A stretch of DNA of 64,000 nucleotides. Source: Flagellimonas allohymeniacidonis. GTDB lineage: Bacteria; Bacteroidota; Bacteroidia; Flavobacteriales; Flavobacteriaceae. The notes below the pieces were generated by a model. That model was given only the letters and a program-made list of their open reading frames with translations, did no database searches and was not told the DNA's origin. Below, one piece after another: positions 29,712 through 38,125 of this stretch. Within the stretch, counting starts at the first letter, position 1. Every line of letters begins with the position of its first letter. Position numbers and translations under genes: made by a program. The stretch lies in the NCBI RefSeq assembly GCF_004296335.1, contig NZ_SGIU01000001.1, positions 1,651,290-1,715,289 on the forward strand, written 5' to 3'.

Positions 29712-30473
29712 CTATAAGGTGTTGTAATAAATAAAAATTTGGGTTACGTCCTCAACACTTTTAACCTTTAACCCTTTATCCGAGACAAACTTTTTGACCT
29801 TGGCCGCTTTTTCAGGATTGTCCTCAAATAATTTGATAACCTCTTTTTTGGAAGGTTTTAAATAGGTAATTTCCAATTTATCCCCATTTGGCTTTGCAAT
29901 ATATAATTCCTTATCATCAACAAAACGATTGGGCACCTCGAGCTCAAAGGAAGTTTTGGGCTTTTTTCCTTCTTTAAAGAGCTTCCTACGCCTTTCAAAC
30001 AGAATGATGTCATCGGCTTCCACCATTGTAAAAAGGTAGCCCTCCACATAGTTTCCCTTCTTATCGCCAAAATCATTGTAAGACAACTTGGTTCCGTTTA
30101 GAACACAATGAATATCCTTCCTTGGCAGTAACGCCTGTATTTTCTCCTGTGATGGATGTTCTTTGATTTGTATCTCATCAGAATAGCCATCATAGCGTAC
30201 GTATAGGCTTCCCTCTAAACCATCCTGACTGTAAATCGATGCTTTTTTGAAGTCTTCATTGAAATAGGCAGAGCCTTCAATTTTAAGCCCGTTATCCTTC
30301 GGTTTTTGATTCCTAAACTGCTGAAAAATAAAGTCCAAGGTTGGATTTCCTCCCCTTGCATCGAGATCTACGTTGGAACCGCTAAAATTGGATGTTCCCA
30401 ATTGTGCCATGCCCAAAGCGCCCGCGAAGAGTGAAACTACCAACAGAGCGAACCGCTGCTTAACTACATTCAT
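29712..30473 (-). CDS. Secreted protein of unknown function, tandem copy 1
   Basis: 253 residues with a signal peptide (about 1-23; ALGMAQ). I do not recognise the family. It is closely similar along its whole length to the next gene (30722-31483), also 253 residues. Shared blocks are ARGGNP, DFIFQQFRN, SLYVRYDGYSDEIQIKE, LEVPNRF, YLKPSKKE and the C-terminal YYNTL. The middle resembles a conserved sequence of strands (EGYLFT.VE), and the C-terminal third is helical and Lys-rich. No catalytic motif or cysteine pattern is evident. A block upstream of both copies is also conserved, so the pair arose by a duplication that included its control region. Confidence 0.8.
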   Translation of the reverse strand: MNVVKQRFALLVVSLFAGALGMAQLGTSNFSGSNVDLDARGGNPTLDFIFQQFRNQKPKDNGLKIEGSAYFNEDFKKASIYSQDGLEGSLYVRYDGYSDEIQIKEHPSQEKIQALLPRKDIHCVLNGTKLSYNDFGDKKGNYVEGYLFTMVEADDIILFERRRKLFKEGKKPKTSFELEVPNRFVDDKELYIAKPNGDKLEITYLKPSKKEVIKLFEDNPEKAAKVKKFVSDKGLKVKSVEDVTQIFIYYNTL

Positions 30474-30550
30474 GGTGTAAGATTTTAAGTATTATATTAT
30501 TTAGCTATCAAATAAGCGAAAGAAAGATGCATGCTCCTTCCCTCCTTACC

Positions 30551-30613
30551 TTACTTTGCCCTTAAGTTACGAATTAAGCTCTTAGGATATCCCTGTCATT
30601 CAGCTTAATACCG
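30551..30613 (-). promoter_or_regulatory. Upstream element shared by the tandem paralogues, copy 1
   Basis: About 80-140 bp before the start of copy 1. It shares with 31558-31623 the strings TTACTTTGC, AAGTTACGAATTAA, AGGATATCCCTGT (a near-palindrome centred on GATATC) and ATTCA, in the same order and nearly the same spacing. It could be an operator with promoter. No exact TAnnTTTG box is visible. Confidence 0.55.
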
Positions 30614-30672
30614 CGTTAAGATTTGTTAAATTTTGAAGTGGGGATATAAAAAGTATTGAAGCAGCCCAGCAA

Positions 30673-30698
30673 AAAAACCATCCATTTGGATGGTTTTT
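30673..30698 (-). terminator. Terminator of the second secreted paralogue
   Basis: AAAAACCATCC-ATTT-GGATGGTTTTT gives a symmetrical 11-bp stem with a 4-nt loop and T tracts on both strands. It lies 24 bp after the stop codon at 30722, and separates the two paralogues into independent transcription units. Confidence 0.88.
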
Positions 30699-30721
30699 GG
30701 CATACGAAAAATACTTTTTGA

Positions 30722-31483
30722 CTATAAAGTGTTGTAGTACATAAAAACTTGAATCACATCACTTGCTTCCCTTACATTGAGGGCTTTATCCGACATAAAA
30801 CGCTTCACCAAAGAAGCTTTCTCCGGATTGTTTTCCATTAGTTTAAGAATTTCTTTTTTTGAGGGTTTCAAATATTGGATTTTCTGTCCATCTTCTTGCC
30901 CAATGCCAACATACAATTCATTGGCCTCTGTAAAACGATTGGGAACTTCAAGTTCCAAAGATGTTCTTGCTTCCTTACCTTCTTTAAAGAACTTCATCCG
31001 CCTTTCGTAAAGTGTCATATTTTCCATCTCAACCTTGGTAAAAAGGTACCCTTCCCTATACCTTCCTTTTCTATCATAGAATTCATTGTATGAGATTTTC
31101 GTCCCATCAAGAACACAATGAATATCCTGTCGGCGCAATAATGCCTGAATTTCTTCCTGTGCCGGGTTCTCTTTAATCTGGATCTCATCAGAATAGCCAT
31201 CATATCGCACATATAGGCTTCCATCAAGACCATCGTTGCTGATTATGGATGCTTTTTTAAAGTTTTGCTGAAAATACGGGGACCCCTCTATTTCTAACCC
31301 GTTCTCGCTGGGTTTCACATTGCGAAACTGCTGAAAGATGAAATCCAAAGCTGGATTTCCCCCCCGTGCATATGGGTCGACACTGGTTCCTGTGAAATTC
31401 TTGTTGGGCAATTGCCCCATCATAGGGATGGCAACCAAAAGGCCAGCCAATAACAGTTTTGATTTTAGGTATTTCGTTTTCAT
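30722..31483 (-). CDS. Secreted protein of unknown function, tandem copy 2
   Basis: 253 residues from ATG 31483; a 13-codon upstream extension is possible but the signal peptide (MKTKYLKSKLLLAGLLVAIP, cut near MMGQ) begins at this ATG, and copy 1 has the same length. The sequence parallels copy 1 throughout (ARGGNPALDFIFQQFRN; DGYSDEIQIKE; LEVPNRF; YLKPSKKE; MYYNTL). Family unknown to me. Each copy has its own upstream element and terminator, so both are probably separately expressed, perhaps under the same signal. Confidence 0.8.
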   Translation of the reverse strand: MKTKYLKSKLLLAGLLVAIPMMGQLPNKNFTGTSVDPYARGGNPALDFIFQQFRNVKPSENGLEIEGSPYFQQNFKKASIISNDGLDGSLYVRYDGYSDEIQIKENPAQEEIQALLRRQDIHCVLDGTKISYNEFYDRKGRYREGYLFTKVEMENMTLYERRMKFFKEGKEARTSLELEVPNRFTEANELYVGIGQEDGQKIQYLKPSKKEILKLMENNPEKASLVKRFMSDKALNVREASDVIQVFMYYNTL

Positions 31484-31557
31484 TTGATGATTATTTAAGG
31501 TTAACGTCGGTTGTTTATACAAAATGAAGAAAACGGTTCATTATTCCTTCATCTTGC

Positions 31558-31623
31558 TTTACTTTGCATCTTCAAGTTACGAATTAAATTCTACAGGATA
31601 TCCCTGTAATTCAACCTGATACA
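31558..31623 (-). promoter_or_regulatory. Upstream element shared by the tandem paralogues, copy 2
   Basis: It matches 30551-30613 in the order TTACTTTGC, AAGTTACGAATTAA, AGGATATCCCTGT, ATTCA. Here it also lies in the divergent gap before rlmB (start 31650), so it could affect both directions, although the matching copy has no divergent gene. Confidence 0.55.
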
Positions 31624-31649
31624 ATCAAAAGCTAAGGCAATCTTCCGAA

Positions 31650-32387
31650 ATGAACGACAAGAATCAAATTTACGGCCTAAGAGCCACCATTGAAGCCATA
31701 GAAGCTGAAAGACCGATTAATAAAATCTATTTGCAACGAGGCTTACAAGGAGACCTTTTTAAGGAGTTGGAAACTCTTATCCGCAAAAAGGGTTTGAGCA
31801 GCTCTTATGTACCCTTGGAAAAGCTCAATCGACTGACCAAAAGTAATCACCAAGGCGTTGTTGCCAGCATCTCACCTGTCGTTTTTCAAGAGTTTGGCAC
31901 CTTGGTGGAATCCGTTATTTCAGAAAAGTCCAATGCTTTCTTTCTATTACTAGATCATATTACCGACGTACGAAATTTTGGCGCCATCATTCGAACCGCT
32001 GAATGTTGCGGTGTGGACGCCATTGTTATTCCAAAAACTGGAGCTGCCCCAATTACCGATGATACCATCAAAACCTCAGCAGGGGCTGCATTTAACATTC
32101 CCATTACCAAAGTGGACCATTTAAAAGATGCTATTTTTTATCTGCAGTCTTGCGATGTTTCCGTCGTTGCTGCCACGGAAAAAGCGGAAAACACACTTTA
32201 CAATCTCAATTTGGTCGATTCTTGTGCAATTATTATGGGTGCAGAGGATAAAGGAATTTCCCCATCCATCTTAAAAATTGTTGACCATGGGGCGAAACTT
32301 CCCATGCTCGGAAAAATTGGCTCATTGAATGTCTCTGTCGCCTGTGGTGTGGTGCTCTATGAGGTAGTAAGGCAGCGCTTAGGATGA
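31650..32387 (+). CDS. rlmB: 23S rRNA 2'-O-methyltransferase, TrmH/RlmB type
   Basis: Methylates a 23S rRNA guanosine ribose (position 2251 in Escherichia coli) using S-adenosylmethionine. The 245 residues have the N-terminal substrate-binding domain (YGLRATIEAIEAERPINKIY) and a C-terminal SPOUT knot with the three motifs DVRNFGAIIRTAECCGVDA, IMGAEDKGIS and LNVSVACGVVLYE. RlmB is the most likely member of the family, but the exact nucleotide is inferred. The 3' end overlaps the convergent rhomboid gene by 9 bp. Confidence 0.92.
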   Translation: MNDKNQIYGLRATIEAIEAERPINKIYLQRGLQGDLFKELETLIRKKGLSSSYVPLEKLNRLTKSNHQGVVASISPVVFQEFGTLVESVISEKSNAFFLLLDHITDVRNFGAIIRTAECCGVDAIVIPKTGAAPITDDTIKTSAGAAFNIPITKVDHLKDAIFYLQSCDVSVVAATEKAENTLYNLNLVDSCAIIMGAEDKGISPSILKIVDHGAKLPMLGKIGSLNVSVACGVVLYEVVRQRLG

Positions 32388-33122
32388 TGTGTCTCCCTCT
32401 TCCTTTGATTTGTAGTGATATCGAATGCGAATTTTTTTAGGGGTCTCCTCTTTCTCTTCTTCAATTTCGATGAAATTTCCATCCTTGTCGAATTGCCTTA
32501 AAAAAGGGTCTTCCTCCTCATTAAAATCTTCTTTTTCCCAATCATATCGTTTTTCCTCAGGAGTTTCCACTTTAAGCAAAAAAGCCAAAAACAATCCGGT
32601 GAGAAATCCGGAGAGATGACCTTCCCATGAGATACCATCCTTGATTGGAAAAATATACCAAATTAGGCTTCCATAGATGAATACCACAATCAAAGAAAGG
32701 GCCACCCATCGATAATGCTTTGTTATGATTCCCTTGAAAAAAATAAAACTTGCCAGCACATAGATCAAACCACTGGCGCCAATATGATACGAACTTCGTC
32801 CAATCAACCACGTCAATAATCCAGAGAGTAATATGCCCCAAAAAAGAGCCTTGAAGGCCACTTTCTGATAAAAATGAAAAAGAAATGCCGTAAGCACTGC
32901 CAGAGGAATGGTGTTGTTGTATAAATGCTCTACCGAACCATGGATGAATGGACTGAGCACAACACCCCGTAATCCGAACAGTTTTTTTGGATAAATCCCG
33001 TATTCATTGAAGTTAAATCCAAATTTCACCTCCACCCAAAACACAATCCAAATGGATAGTACGGCAAAAAGAGGTGCCAATAAAACCTTGTTGGATATTT
33101 TAAGCTGATTTTCCGGTAACAT
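32379..33122 (-). CDS. Rhomboid-family intramembrane serine protease
   Basis: Cleaves transmembrane substrates within the lipid bilayer. About six hydrophobic segments are visible, with the nucleophile motif HIGASGLIYVL and the catalytic His in WEGHLSGFLTGLF; the loop-1 H...N motif (HGSVEHLYNNTIPL) is also present. After residue 190 comes a hydrophilic, acidic C-terminal tail of about 60 residues rich in Glu and Lys. I choose ATG 33122 (247 residues, MLPENQLKIS); a GTG at 33158 would add 12 residues. Substrate unknown. The 3' end overlaps rlmB. Confidence 0.9.
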   Translation of the reverse strand: MLPENQLKISNKVLLAPLFAVLSIWIVFWVEVKFGFNFNEYGIYPKKLFGLRGVVLSPFIHGSVEHLYNNTIPLAVLTAFLFHFYQKVAFKALFWGILLSGLLTWLIGRSSYHIGASGLIYVLASFIFFKGIITKHYRWVALSLIVVFIYGSLIWYIFPIKDGISWEGHLSGFLTGLFLAFLLKVETPEEKRYDWEKEDFNEEEDPFLRQFDKDGNFIEIEEEKEETPKKIRIRYHYKSKEEGDTSS

Positions 33123-33255
33123 AGTTATGGCATTGACAATTACCTTTCCATAATCCACAATTTAGGCAAATTGTCAGGTTTTGGAACAAATTTTGGCATC
33201 GCGGGACCTCAATTTTCAATCGTCTGCGTTCCAAATTTATCTTACTTTTATTACC

Positions 33256-34533
33256 ATGAATGCACCTCTGGCAGAACGTGTACGGCCCAAAACGCTTGAA
33301 GATTATGTGAGCCAACATCATCTTGTGGGCGAGAATGGCGCTTTGACCAATCAAATTAAGAACGGTTCCATTCCTTCACTAATTTTTTGGGGACCTCCCG
33401 GTACGGGAAAAACCACTCTTGCACATATTATCGCGGAAGAAAGCAAAAGGCCCTTTTACACCCTTAGTGCCATTAGCAGCGGTGTCAAAGATGTTCGCGA
33501 GGTGATTGAAAAGGCCAAACAAAGTGGGGGACTCTTTACCACCAAAAATCCCATTCTTTTTATAGATGAAATCCATAGGTTCAGCAAATCACAGCAAGAT
33601 TCTTTGCTGGGTGCCGTTGAAAAGGGATGGGTCACGCTAATCGGTGCAACTACGGAAAATCCCAGTTTTGAGGTTATTCCCGCTCTTTTGTCAAGATGTC
33701 AAGTCTATGTGCTGAATCCTTTTGGCCGGGAAGATTTGGAAGCGTTGTTGCACCAGGCCATCGAAACAGATACTCTCTTAAAAGAGAAGCACATTGAATT
33801 AAAGGAGACGGAGGCCCTTCTAAGGCTTTCGGGAGGTGATGGAAGGAAGCTTTTGAACATTTTTGAATTGATTGTCAGCGCTGAAAAGTCGGAAAGCGTC
33901 ACCGTGACCAACGAGCTTGTGCTGAACAAGGTGCAAAAAAACACCGTGCTCTATGACAAAACAGGCGAACAGCACTATGATATCATCTCAGCTTTTATCA
34001 AGTCAATTCGTGGTAGTGACCCCAACGCAGCTGTATATTGGCTGGCCCGGATGATAGAGGGGGGTGAGGACGTTAAGTTCATTGCCCGTAGAATGTTGAT
34101 TTTGGCTTCCGAAGATATTGGCAATGCCAATCCTACTGCCTTGGTCCTTGCCAACTCCACTTTTCAGGCCGTAACTACCATTGGGTATCCTGAAGCTCGT
34201 ATTATTTTAAGCCAATGTGCTACTTATTTGGCCAGCTCACCAAAGAGCAATGCAAGCTATTTGGCCATAAACGAGGCCCAAGGAAAAGTAAAAGAGACAG
34301 GTGATTTGCCTGTACCCTTGGAAATCAGAAATGCCCCCACTAAATTGATGAAAGAGCTTGGGTATGGTGCCGGGTATCTTTACGCACATGATCACAAGGA
34401 CAACTTTGCTGACATGGAATTTTTACCCGAAGATATTTCAGGAACTACTTTTTATAGACCCAGTGAAAATGCTCGGGAAAAAGCAATAAAGGATTTTTTG
34501 GAAAAACGCTGGAAAGGAAAGTACAATTTTTAG
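33256..34533 (+). CDS. rarA: Replication-associated recombination protein A (MgsA)
   Basis: Clamp-loader-like AAA+ ATPase acting at stalled replication forks. It has Walker [14 protein letters not shown], Walker [21 protein letters not shown], sensor motif [11 protein letters not shown], and the C-terminal MgsA tetramerisation domain ([31 protein letters not shown]). I start at ATG 33256 (425 residues, [18 protein letters not shown]); an in-frame TTG at 33181 would add an implausible leader. The stop overlaps the convergent gene at 34530 by 4 bp. Confidence 0.96.
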   Translation: MNAPLAERVRPKTLEDYVSQHHLVGENGALTNQIKNGSIPSLIFWGPPGTGKTTLAHIIAEESKRPFYTLSAISSGVKDVREVIEKAKQSGGLFTTKNPILFIDEIHRFSKSQQDSLLGAVEKGWVTLIGATTENPSFEVIPALLSRCQVYVLNPFGREDLEALLHQAIETDTLLKEKHIELKETEALLRLSGGDGRKLLNIFELIVSAEKSESVTVTNELVLNKVQKNTVLYDKTGEQHYDIISAFIKSIRGSDPNAAVYWLARMIEGGEDVKFIARRMLILASEDIGNANPTALVLANSTFQAVTTIGYPEARIILSQCATYLASSPKSNASYLAINEAQGKVKETGDLPVPLEIRNAPTKLMKELGYGAGYLYAHDHKDNFADMEFLPEDISGTTFYRPSENAREKAIKDFLEKRWKGKYNF

Positions 34534-35357
34534 AACTTAATGTTCAATTGTTCAAGTTTTTTGTTTCCGTTTTCCATATGCTCCCACCACCAAGTGTCTT
34601 CTTTTTGATAAACAATTCCATTTGGTCCACCCTGAACCAAAAAAACGTTTTCCAGCGAACTCTTAACCAGAATTAGTCTTATTTCAGGGGTGCTGTCCAC
34701 CAGTTGAAAACCATTTTCAATAGGTTGGGCGTAGAGGGTTTCAGCTGCACTTGATTCGGCCTTAGTATAATTTGAAGGAGTTGGCTCAACACTTTTATAG
34801 GTCTGGTTTTCTGGGGTCGCTTCCTGCTCAATGACTTTTGATTTCTTTTCCTCCTCCACAGTTTTCACATCATCTTTGAAACTAATTTTGATAGGCTCAT
34901 CCTTTGGCGATACTTCGGTGCTCTCAGATGGCTTATAGGTGTAGTTTATGGCATCAAAAGAAACAAAGGCCATTTTAATCGCTTCTTTATATGCTTCCTT
35001 AAATTCCTTACTTCGACTGGTTCCCTCGATGGTTCTGAAAACTTCGTTGGATTTACAGTCCTTAAATAGTATAGACAGTTTGGTGTTAAACATGGAAGAG
35101 GTGTCCTCAACGTCTGTCATCAAAGCCAAGCACCTGTTGGTCAACACATCCGGAGGAAGGGCGTCATCATAGACTACATTGAATCCATGCTGGGTTAGCA
35201 TATATTTGACCAATGTACTGGTTTGATGTTGATTGGGCTTCCTATAGGCATCAAACTTTTTTGGCACAATAATGTACTTGTATTCATTGAATTGAGCAGA
35301 GCCTGAATTGGCCGCCATCACGCCAACCATTACTAAAAGTATTGCTTTGATTTTCAT
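34530..35357 (-). CDS. Secreted protein of unknown function
   Basis: 275 residues from ATG 35357 with a signal peptide (MKIKAILLVMVGVMAANSGS, cut near AQFN). After it comes a folded region (about 25-130; KYIIVPKKFDAYRKPNQHQT, LVKYMLTQHGFNVVYD), then a low-complexity stretch rich in Ser, Thr, Glu and Lys, and a C-terminal segment ending [19 protein letters not shown]. No family I can name; I believe similar genes occur widely in flavobacteria. It follows the DUF5723-like gene by 13 bp, so it is likely the last gene of the radC-led run. A 60-codon upstream extension would overlap that gene and is rejected. Confidence 0.75.
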   Translation of the reverse strand: MKIKAILLVMVGVMAANSGSAQFNEYKYIIVPKKFDAYRKPNQHQTSTLVKYMLTQHGFNVVYDDALPPDVLTNRCLALMTDVEDTSSMFNTKLSILFKDCKSNEVFRTIEGTSRSKEFKEAYKEAIKMAFVSFDAINYTYKPSESTEVSPKDEPIKISFKDDVKTVEEEKKSKVIEQEATPENQTYKSVEPTPSNYTKAESSAAETLYAQPIENGFQLVDSTPEIRLILVKSSLENVFLVQGGPNGIVYQKEDTWWWEHMENGNKKLEQLNIKF

Positions 35358-35370
35358 ATTGTATTCCCAA

Positions 35371-36831
35371 TCAATTATCGTTCCAAGATAGGATATTAAT
35401 TCCAAATTGGAAAGAGGCATAATGGCTGTCCGCAACATTTTGATAGCCCAAAAGATTGTCGCCAAGAATGTAAAAATTGATGGGGCCAGCTTGCACGTTG
35501 ATACCCAATCCCACATTGGAAAAAGAGTACTTGTCAACCGTGTAGGTGGTCTTTACTGAAAAGGATTGACCTAATCGTTTTTGGTAAAAGGCCGTAAGCG
35601 CGGGTTGTATGCCCAAAGGTCTTTTTTGAAGGAACAACTGACCTCCAATGCTGTTGCGGTAATATTCCGAGCTTGAGCGTTCAACCACATTGATGGCACA
35701 GCCACATTCTTTGGAAAAAGTAGTGCCCCCTCCCTGTCCAAAATCATAGCGTATGGACCCATAGACCTTTATTGGTCGGAAGCTGATGTAGCCATTATCG
35801 TTGTCTTCGAGAGGTACGGAGGCCTCAATTTCGTCCACCAAGTCTTGCCAGAGATCTACACCTAAATCATCAATGTCTTCGGGCAGAAAAATGTTGATTC
35901 CTTCATTGCTGGCATTACCCCGTACGGTATAATTTTTTACATCCTTAGAATTGTAAATGAACCCAACGTCCAATACACTTCCGGTAATGGTGGTCTGCGG
36001 ATTAAGTTTATAGGTGAACCCTGCGTCAAAACCCAAGCCCAGATTGCCTCCAAGTAACACCCTTTGGGCAAAGAGTCGTTCCAAATCTTTGCGTGTGGTG
36101 TCTGTATCTTCCTCAACAATATCGATAAAGCCCTCTACACCAGCAGTCTGAAGCTGCATATCAGCGGTAATGGTATTCGCTAGGAGGTTATCTTCTCCAG
36201 GTACGGTTCGAAAAGTTCCTGAGTTGTTGGTAGATTTAAAATTGAATATACTTGAGTATAATTTTGCACGCACTCCCAAAGTGAGAGATTCGTTCATTTT
36301 TCTATTGATGCCGAAATGGAAGACATTAACCATCTCGCCCCGGACGTTCAAATGACCCAGGTCGAAACCCCTACCAATATTTGCGCCTCCATTGCCCTCA
36401 AAGGCCAGTATTGCCAAATCCTTGGGCCAGTACACAATGAAGTCCATTTCCCCATACATTCCAAAGGAATAGTAATCATCGGGTCTGTTTCTGCCCCGAA
36501 AACCAATGGAAAAACCCTCAATTTGACTTGTGGAACTAAAATCGTCCCTTCTGCTCAAGGCGTCGAGGACACGCTCCCTGACCTTGACATTGAAATCGAT
36601 ACCATCATTGGCAAATAAATCGTTCACCGTTACTCCACTCGTGGCTGCCTGAAAAGACAGACCGGACAATACAGGGACTCCAACATGCCATTTCTCTTGC
36701 GCATTCACGCCTGGGTTTACCATCAATGACTGGGGAATTTCATAGAAATCGTACAACAACTGCTTGTTCTGTGAATACAAACCGGTGGCCACGAACGCAG
36801 TGGCGCAAAGTGCTAGGAATTTAATTCTCAT
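35371..36831 (-). CDS. Outer-membrane beta-barrel protein, DUF5723-like
   Basis: 486 residues with a signal peptide (cut near GLYSQ), followed by alternating amphipathic strands through to the end (INILSWNDN), as in a beta-barrel. The opening NKQLLYDFYEIPQSLMVNPG and the FHFGINRKMNESLTLGVRAK segment resemble flavobacterial DUF5723 proteins, whose role is unknown. Its ATG overlaps the stop of the upstream lipoprotein gene by 4 bp (ATGA), so the two are translationally coupled and may act together at the outer membrane. Confidence 0.8.
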   Translation of the reverse strand: MRIKFLALCATAFVATGLYSQNKQLLYDFYEIPQSLMVNPGVNAQEKWHVGVPVLSGLSFQAATSGVTVNDLFANDGIDFNVKVRERVLDALSRRDDFSSTSQIEGFSIGFRGRNRPDDYYSFGMYGEMDFIVYWPKDLAILAFEGNGGANIGRGFDLGHLNVRGEMVNVFHFGINRKMNESLTLGVRAKLYSSIFNFKSTNNSGTFRTVPGEDNLLANTITADMQLQTAGVEGFIDIVEEDTDTTRKDLERLFAQRVLLGGNLGLGFDAGFTYKLNPQTTITGSVLDVGFIYNSKDVKNYTVRGNASNEGINIFLPEDIDDLGVDLWQDLVDEIEASVPLEDNDNGYISFRPIKVYGSIRYDFGQGGGTTFSKECGCAINVVERSSSEYYRNSIGGQLFLQKRPLGIQPALTAFYQKRLGQSFSVKTTYTVDKYSFSNVGLGINVQAGPINFYILGDNLLGYQNVADSHYASFQFGINILSWNDN

Positions 36832-37379
36832 TTTAATCGAAATAAGAATTCCGCTGCAGATTTCATTACTATTTTAGGGTCAGGTTCTGTGGAGGTGCTT
36901 GTAGTATCGCCAAGATTTATTCCCGTTATTCGAATATCTGAGGTGTTGGCCAAAATATCCAAAGGTTTTCCTCCGGGACCATAATCCACTTCAATGGTAA
37001 AAGCTGGGGCTGGTCCAGCTGGAATATCAAAAATTTCAGTATCCAAAACACCACCACCCTCATCTAAAAACTCGATGGTAATAATCAAAGGTTTGCTCGT
37101 GGTATTCTCAAACTCATAGGTAATGGTCCCCTCCAAAAGTCGCTCAGCAACAAATTCTTCATTGAAAGCATCAAAATTGAAGGTATTGGTGTAAAACGTG
37201 TTTACGGTCGTAAATGAATTAATAAAAGGCTCGTCAGCCTCCACTGAAAAAATACTGGATGCCAGTGTCGGGGTAATGCTTAGGTCGTCGAACTGGTCAA
37301 AATCCTGTTCATCGGAACAAGCGTAAGAACCCAATAAAAGGGCTCCCATCAATAAGTAGCGCACATAGCGGGCTTTCAT
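36828..37379 (-). CDS. Predicted surface lipoprotein
   Basis: 183 residues from ATG 37379 (a start 9 codons upstream is less likely). Lipoprotein signal ends LLLGSYAC and the Cys is followed by SDEQDFDQFDD, an acid-rich motif like the surface lipoprotein export signal of flavobacteria. The rest is beta-rich and acidic with no catalytic motif. It is coupled by a 4-bp overlap to the DUF5723-like barrel, suggesting a partner role. I cannot assign a function. Confidence 0.75.
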   Translation of the reverse strand: MKARYVRYLLMGALLLGSYACSDEQDFDQFDDLSITPTLASSIFSVEADEPFINSFTTVNTFYTNTFNFDAFNEEFVAERLLEGTITYEFENTTSKPLIITIEFLDEGGGVLDTEIFDIPAGPAPAFTIEVDYGPGGKPLDILANTSDIRITGINLGDTTSTSTEPDPKIVMKSAAEFLFRLK

Positions 37380-37435
37380 TGTTAAAACAATTTTTAGATA
37401 AAACAATGGGGCGGCTGGTATACCCTACTATAACT

Positions 37436-38125
37436 CTACAAAATGCTTTTTATTTCAAGTAGGTCGTCAATAGTTTTGCACAAATTGGGGTCTCCATCGG
37501 CATGCGCATTAAAATGAACAGTGTGAAATCCCAAATACCTTGCTCCTAGAACATCGGCCTCCATATTATCGCCGATCATAAGGGACCTATGGGCCGGCAC
37601 TTGAGCTTTTTCGAGAGCAAATTTGAAAATTCTGGGATGGGGCTTCTTTACTCCCACACTTTCGGAATCAATAACATGCTCAAAAAAGTGATGGATGTTT
37701 GAATTTCTCATTTTCTTTTCCTGAATTTCTTGAAAACCATTGGTGATAATGTGCAAGCGATAGTTAGGAGAAAGGTATTCCAGAACTTCCACAGCATTAG
37801 GAATCAAATGTTGAAACGACGACAAATGCTCAATGTACTCATCGGCAAGGACGAGAATAGTGTCATCGGAAATCGGAAAGTGCAAAGCATCAAAACTTCT
37901 TTTTAGTCTTTGGTACCGAAGATCTGGCTTGCTGATACGGTTTTCACGGTACATTTTCCAATATTCCAAATTGATGGGCCGATAGACCGACATAAAATCA
38001 TTGAGAACAACTGACACCTGATTTTTGGACAATATTTTCTGGAAAGTGAGCTCTGAGTTTTTCTCAAAATCCCAAAGCGTGTGATCCAAATCAAAGAAGA
38101 TATCACTGACCACCCCTCTAAACAT
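37436..38125 (-). CDS. HAD-family nucleotidase, YjjG type
   Basis: Haloacid-dehalogenase phosphohydrolase of 229 residues. Motif I is FFDLDHTLWDFEKNSE, with the nucleophile and general-acid Asp; motif II IITNGFQEIQ; motif III Lys in VKKPHPRIF; motif IV MIGDNMEADVLGAR. The opening and the helical cap fit YjjG-like noncanonical pyrimidine nucleotidases, which clean up mutagenic nucleotides; that specificity is inferred. The start overlaps the end of the deacetylase-like gene by 8 bp. Confidence 0.88.
   Translation of the reverse strand: MFRGVVSDIFFDLDHTLWDFEKNSELTFQKILSKNQVSVVLNDFMSVYRPINLEYWKMYRENRISKPDLRYQRLKRSFDALHFPISDDTILVLADEYIEHLSSFQHLIPNAVEVLEYLSPNYRLHIITNGFQEIQEKKMRNSNIHHFFEHVIDSESVGVKKPHPRIFKFALEKAQVPAHRSLMIGDNMEADVLGARYLGFHTVHFNAHADGDPNLCKTIDDLLEIKSIL

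Noticed and set aside
30474..31649. Tandem paralogues as remnant of an insertion element
   Set aside because: No transposase or terminal inverted repeats flank them; each gene has its own terminator and a plausible signal peptide.
33181..33255. 25-codon N-terminal extension of rarA from a TTG
   Set aside because: ATG 33256 gives the standard RarA start [11 protein letters not shown]; the extension is not family-like.
35358..35537. 60-codon N-terminal extension of the gene at 34530
   Set aside because: It would overlap the DUF5723-like gene deeply, and a good signal peptide begins at ATG 35357.
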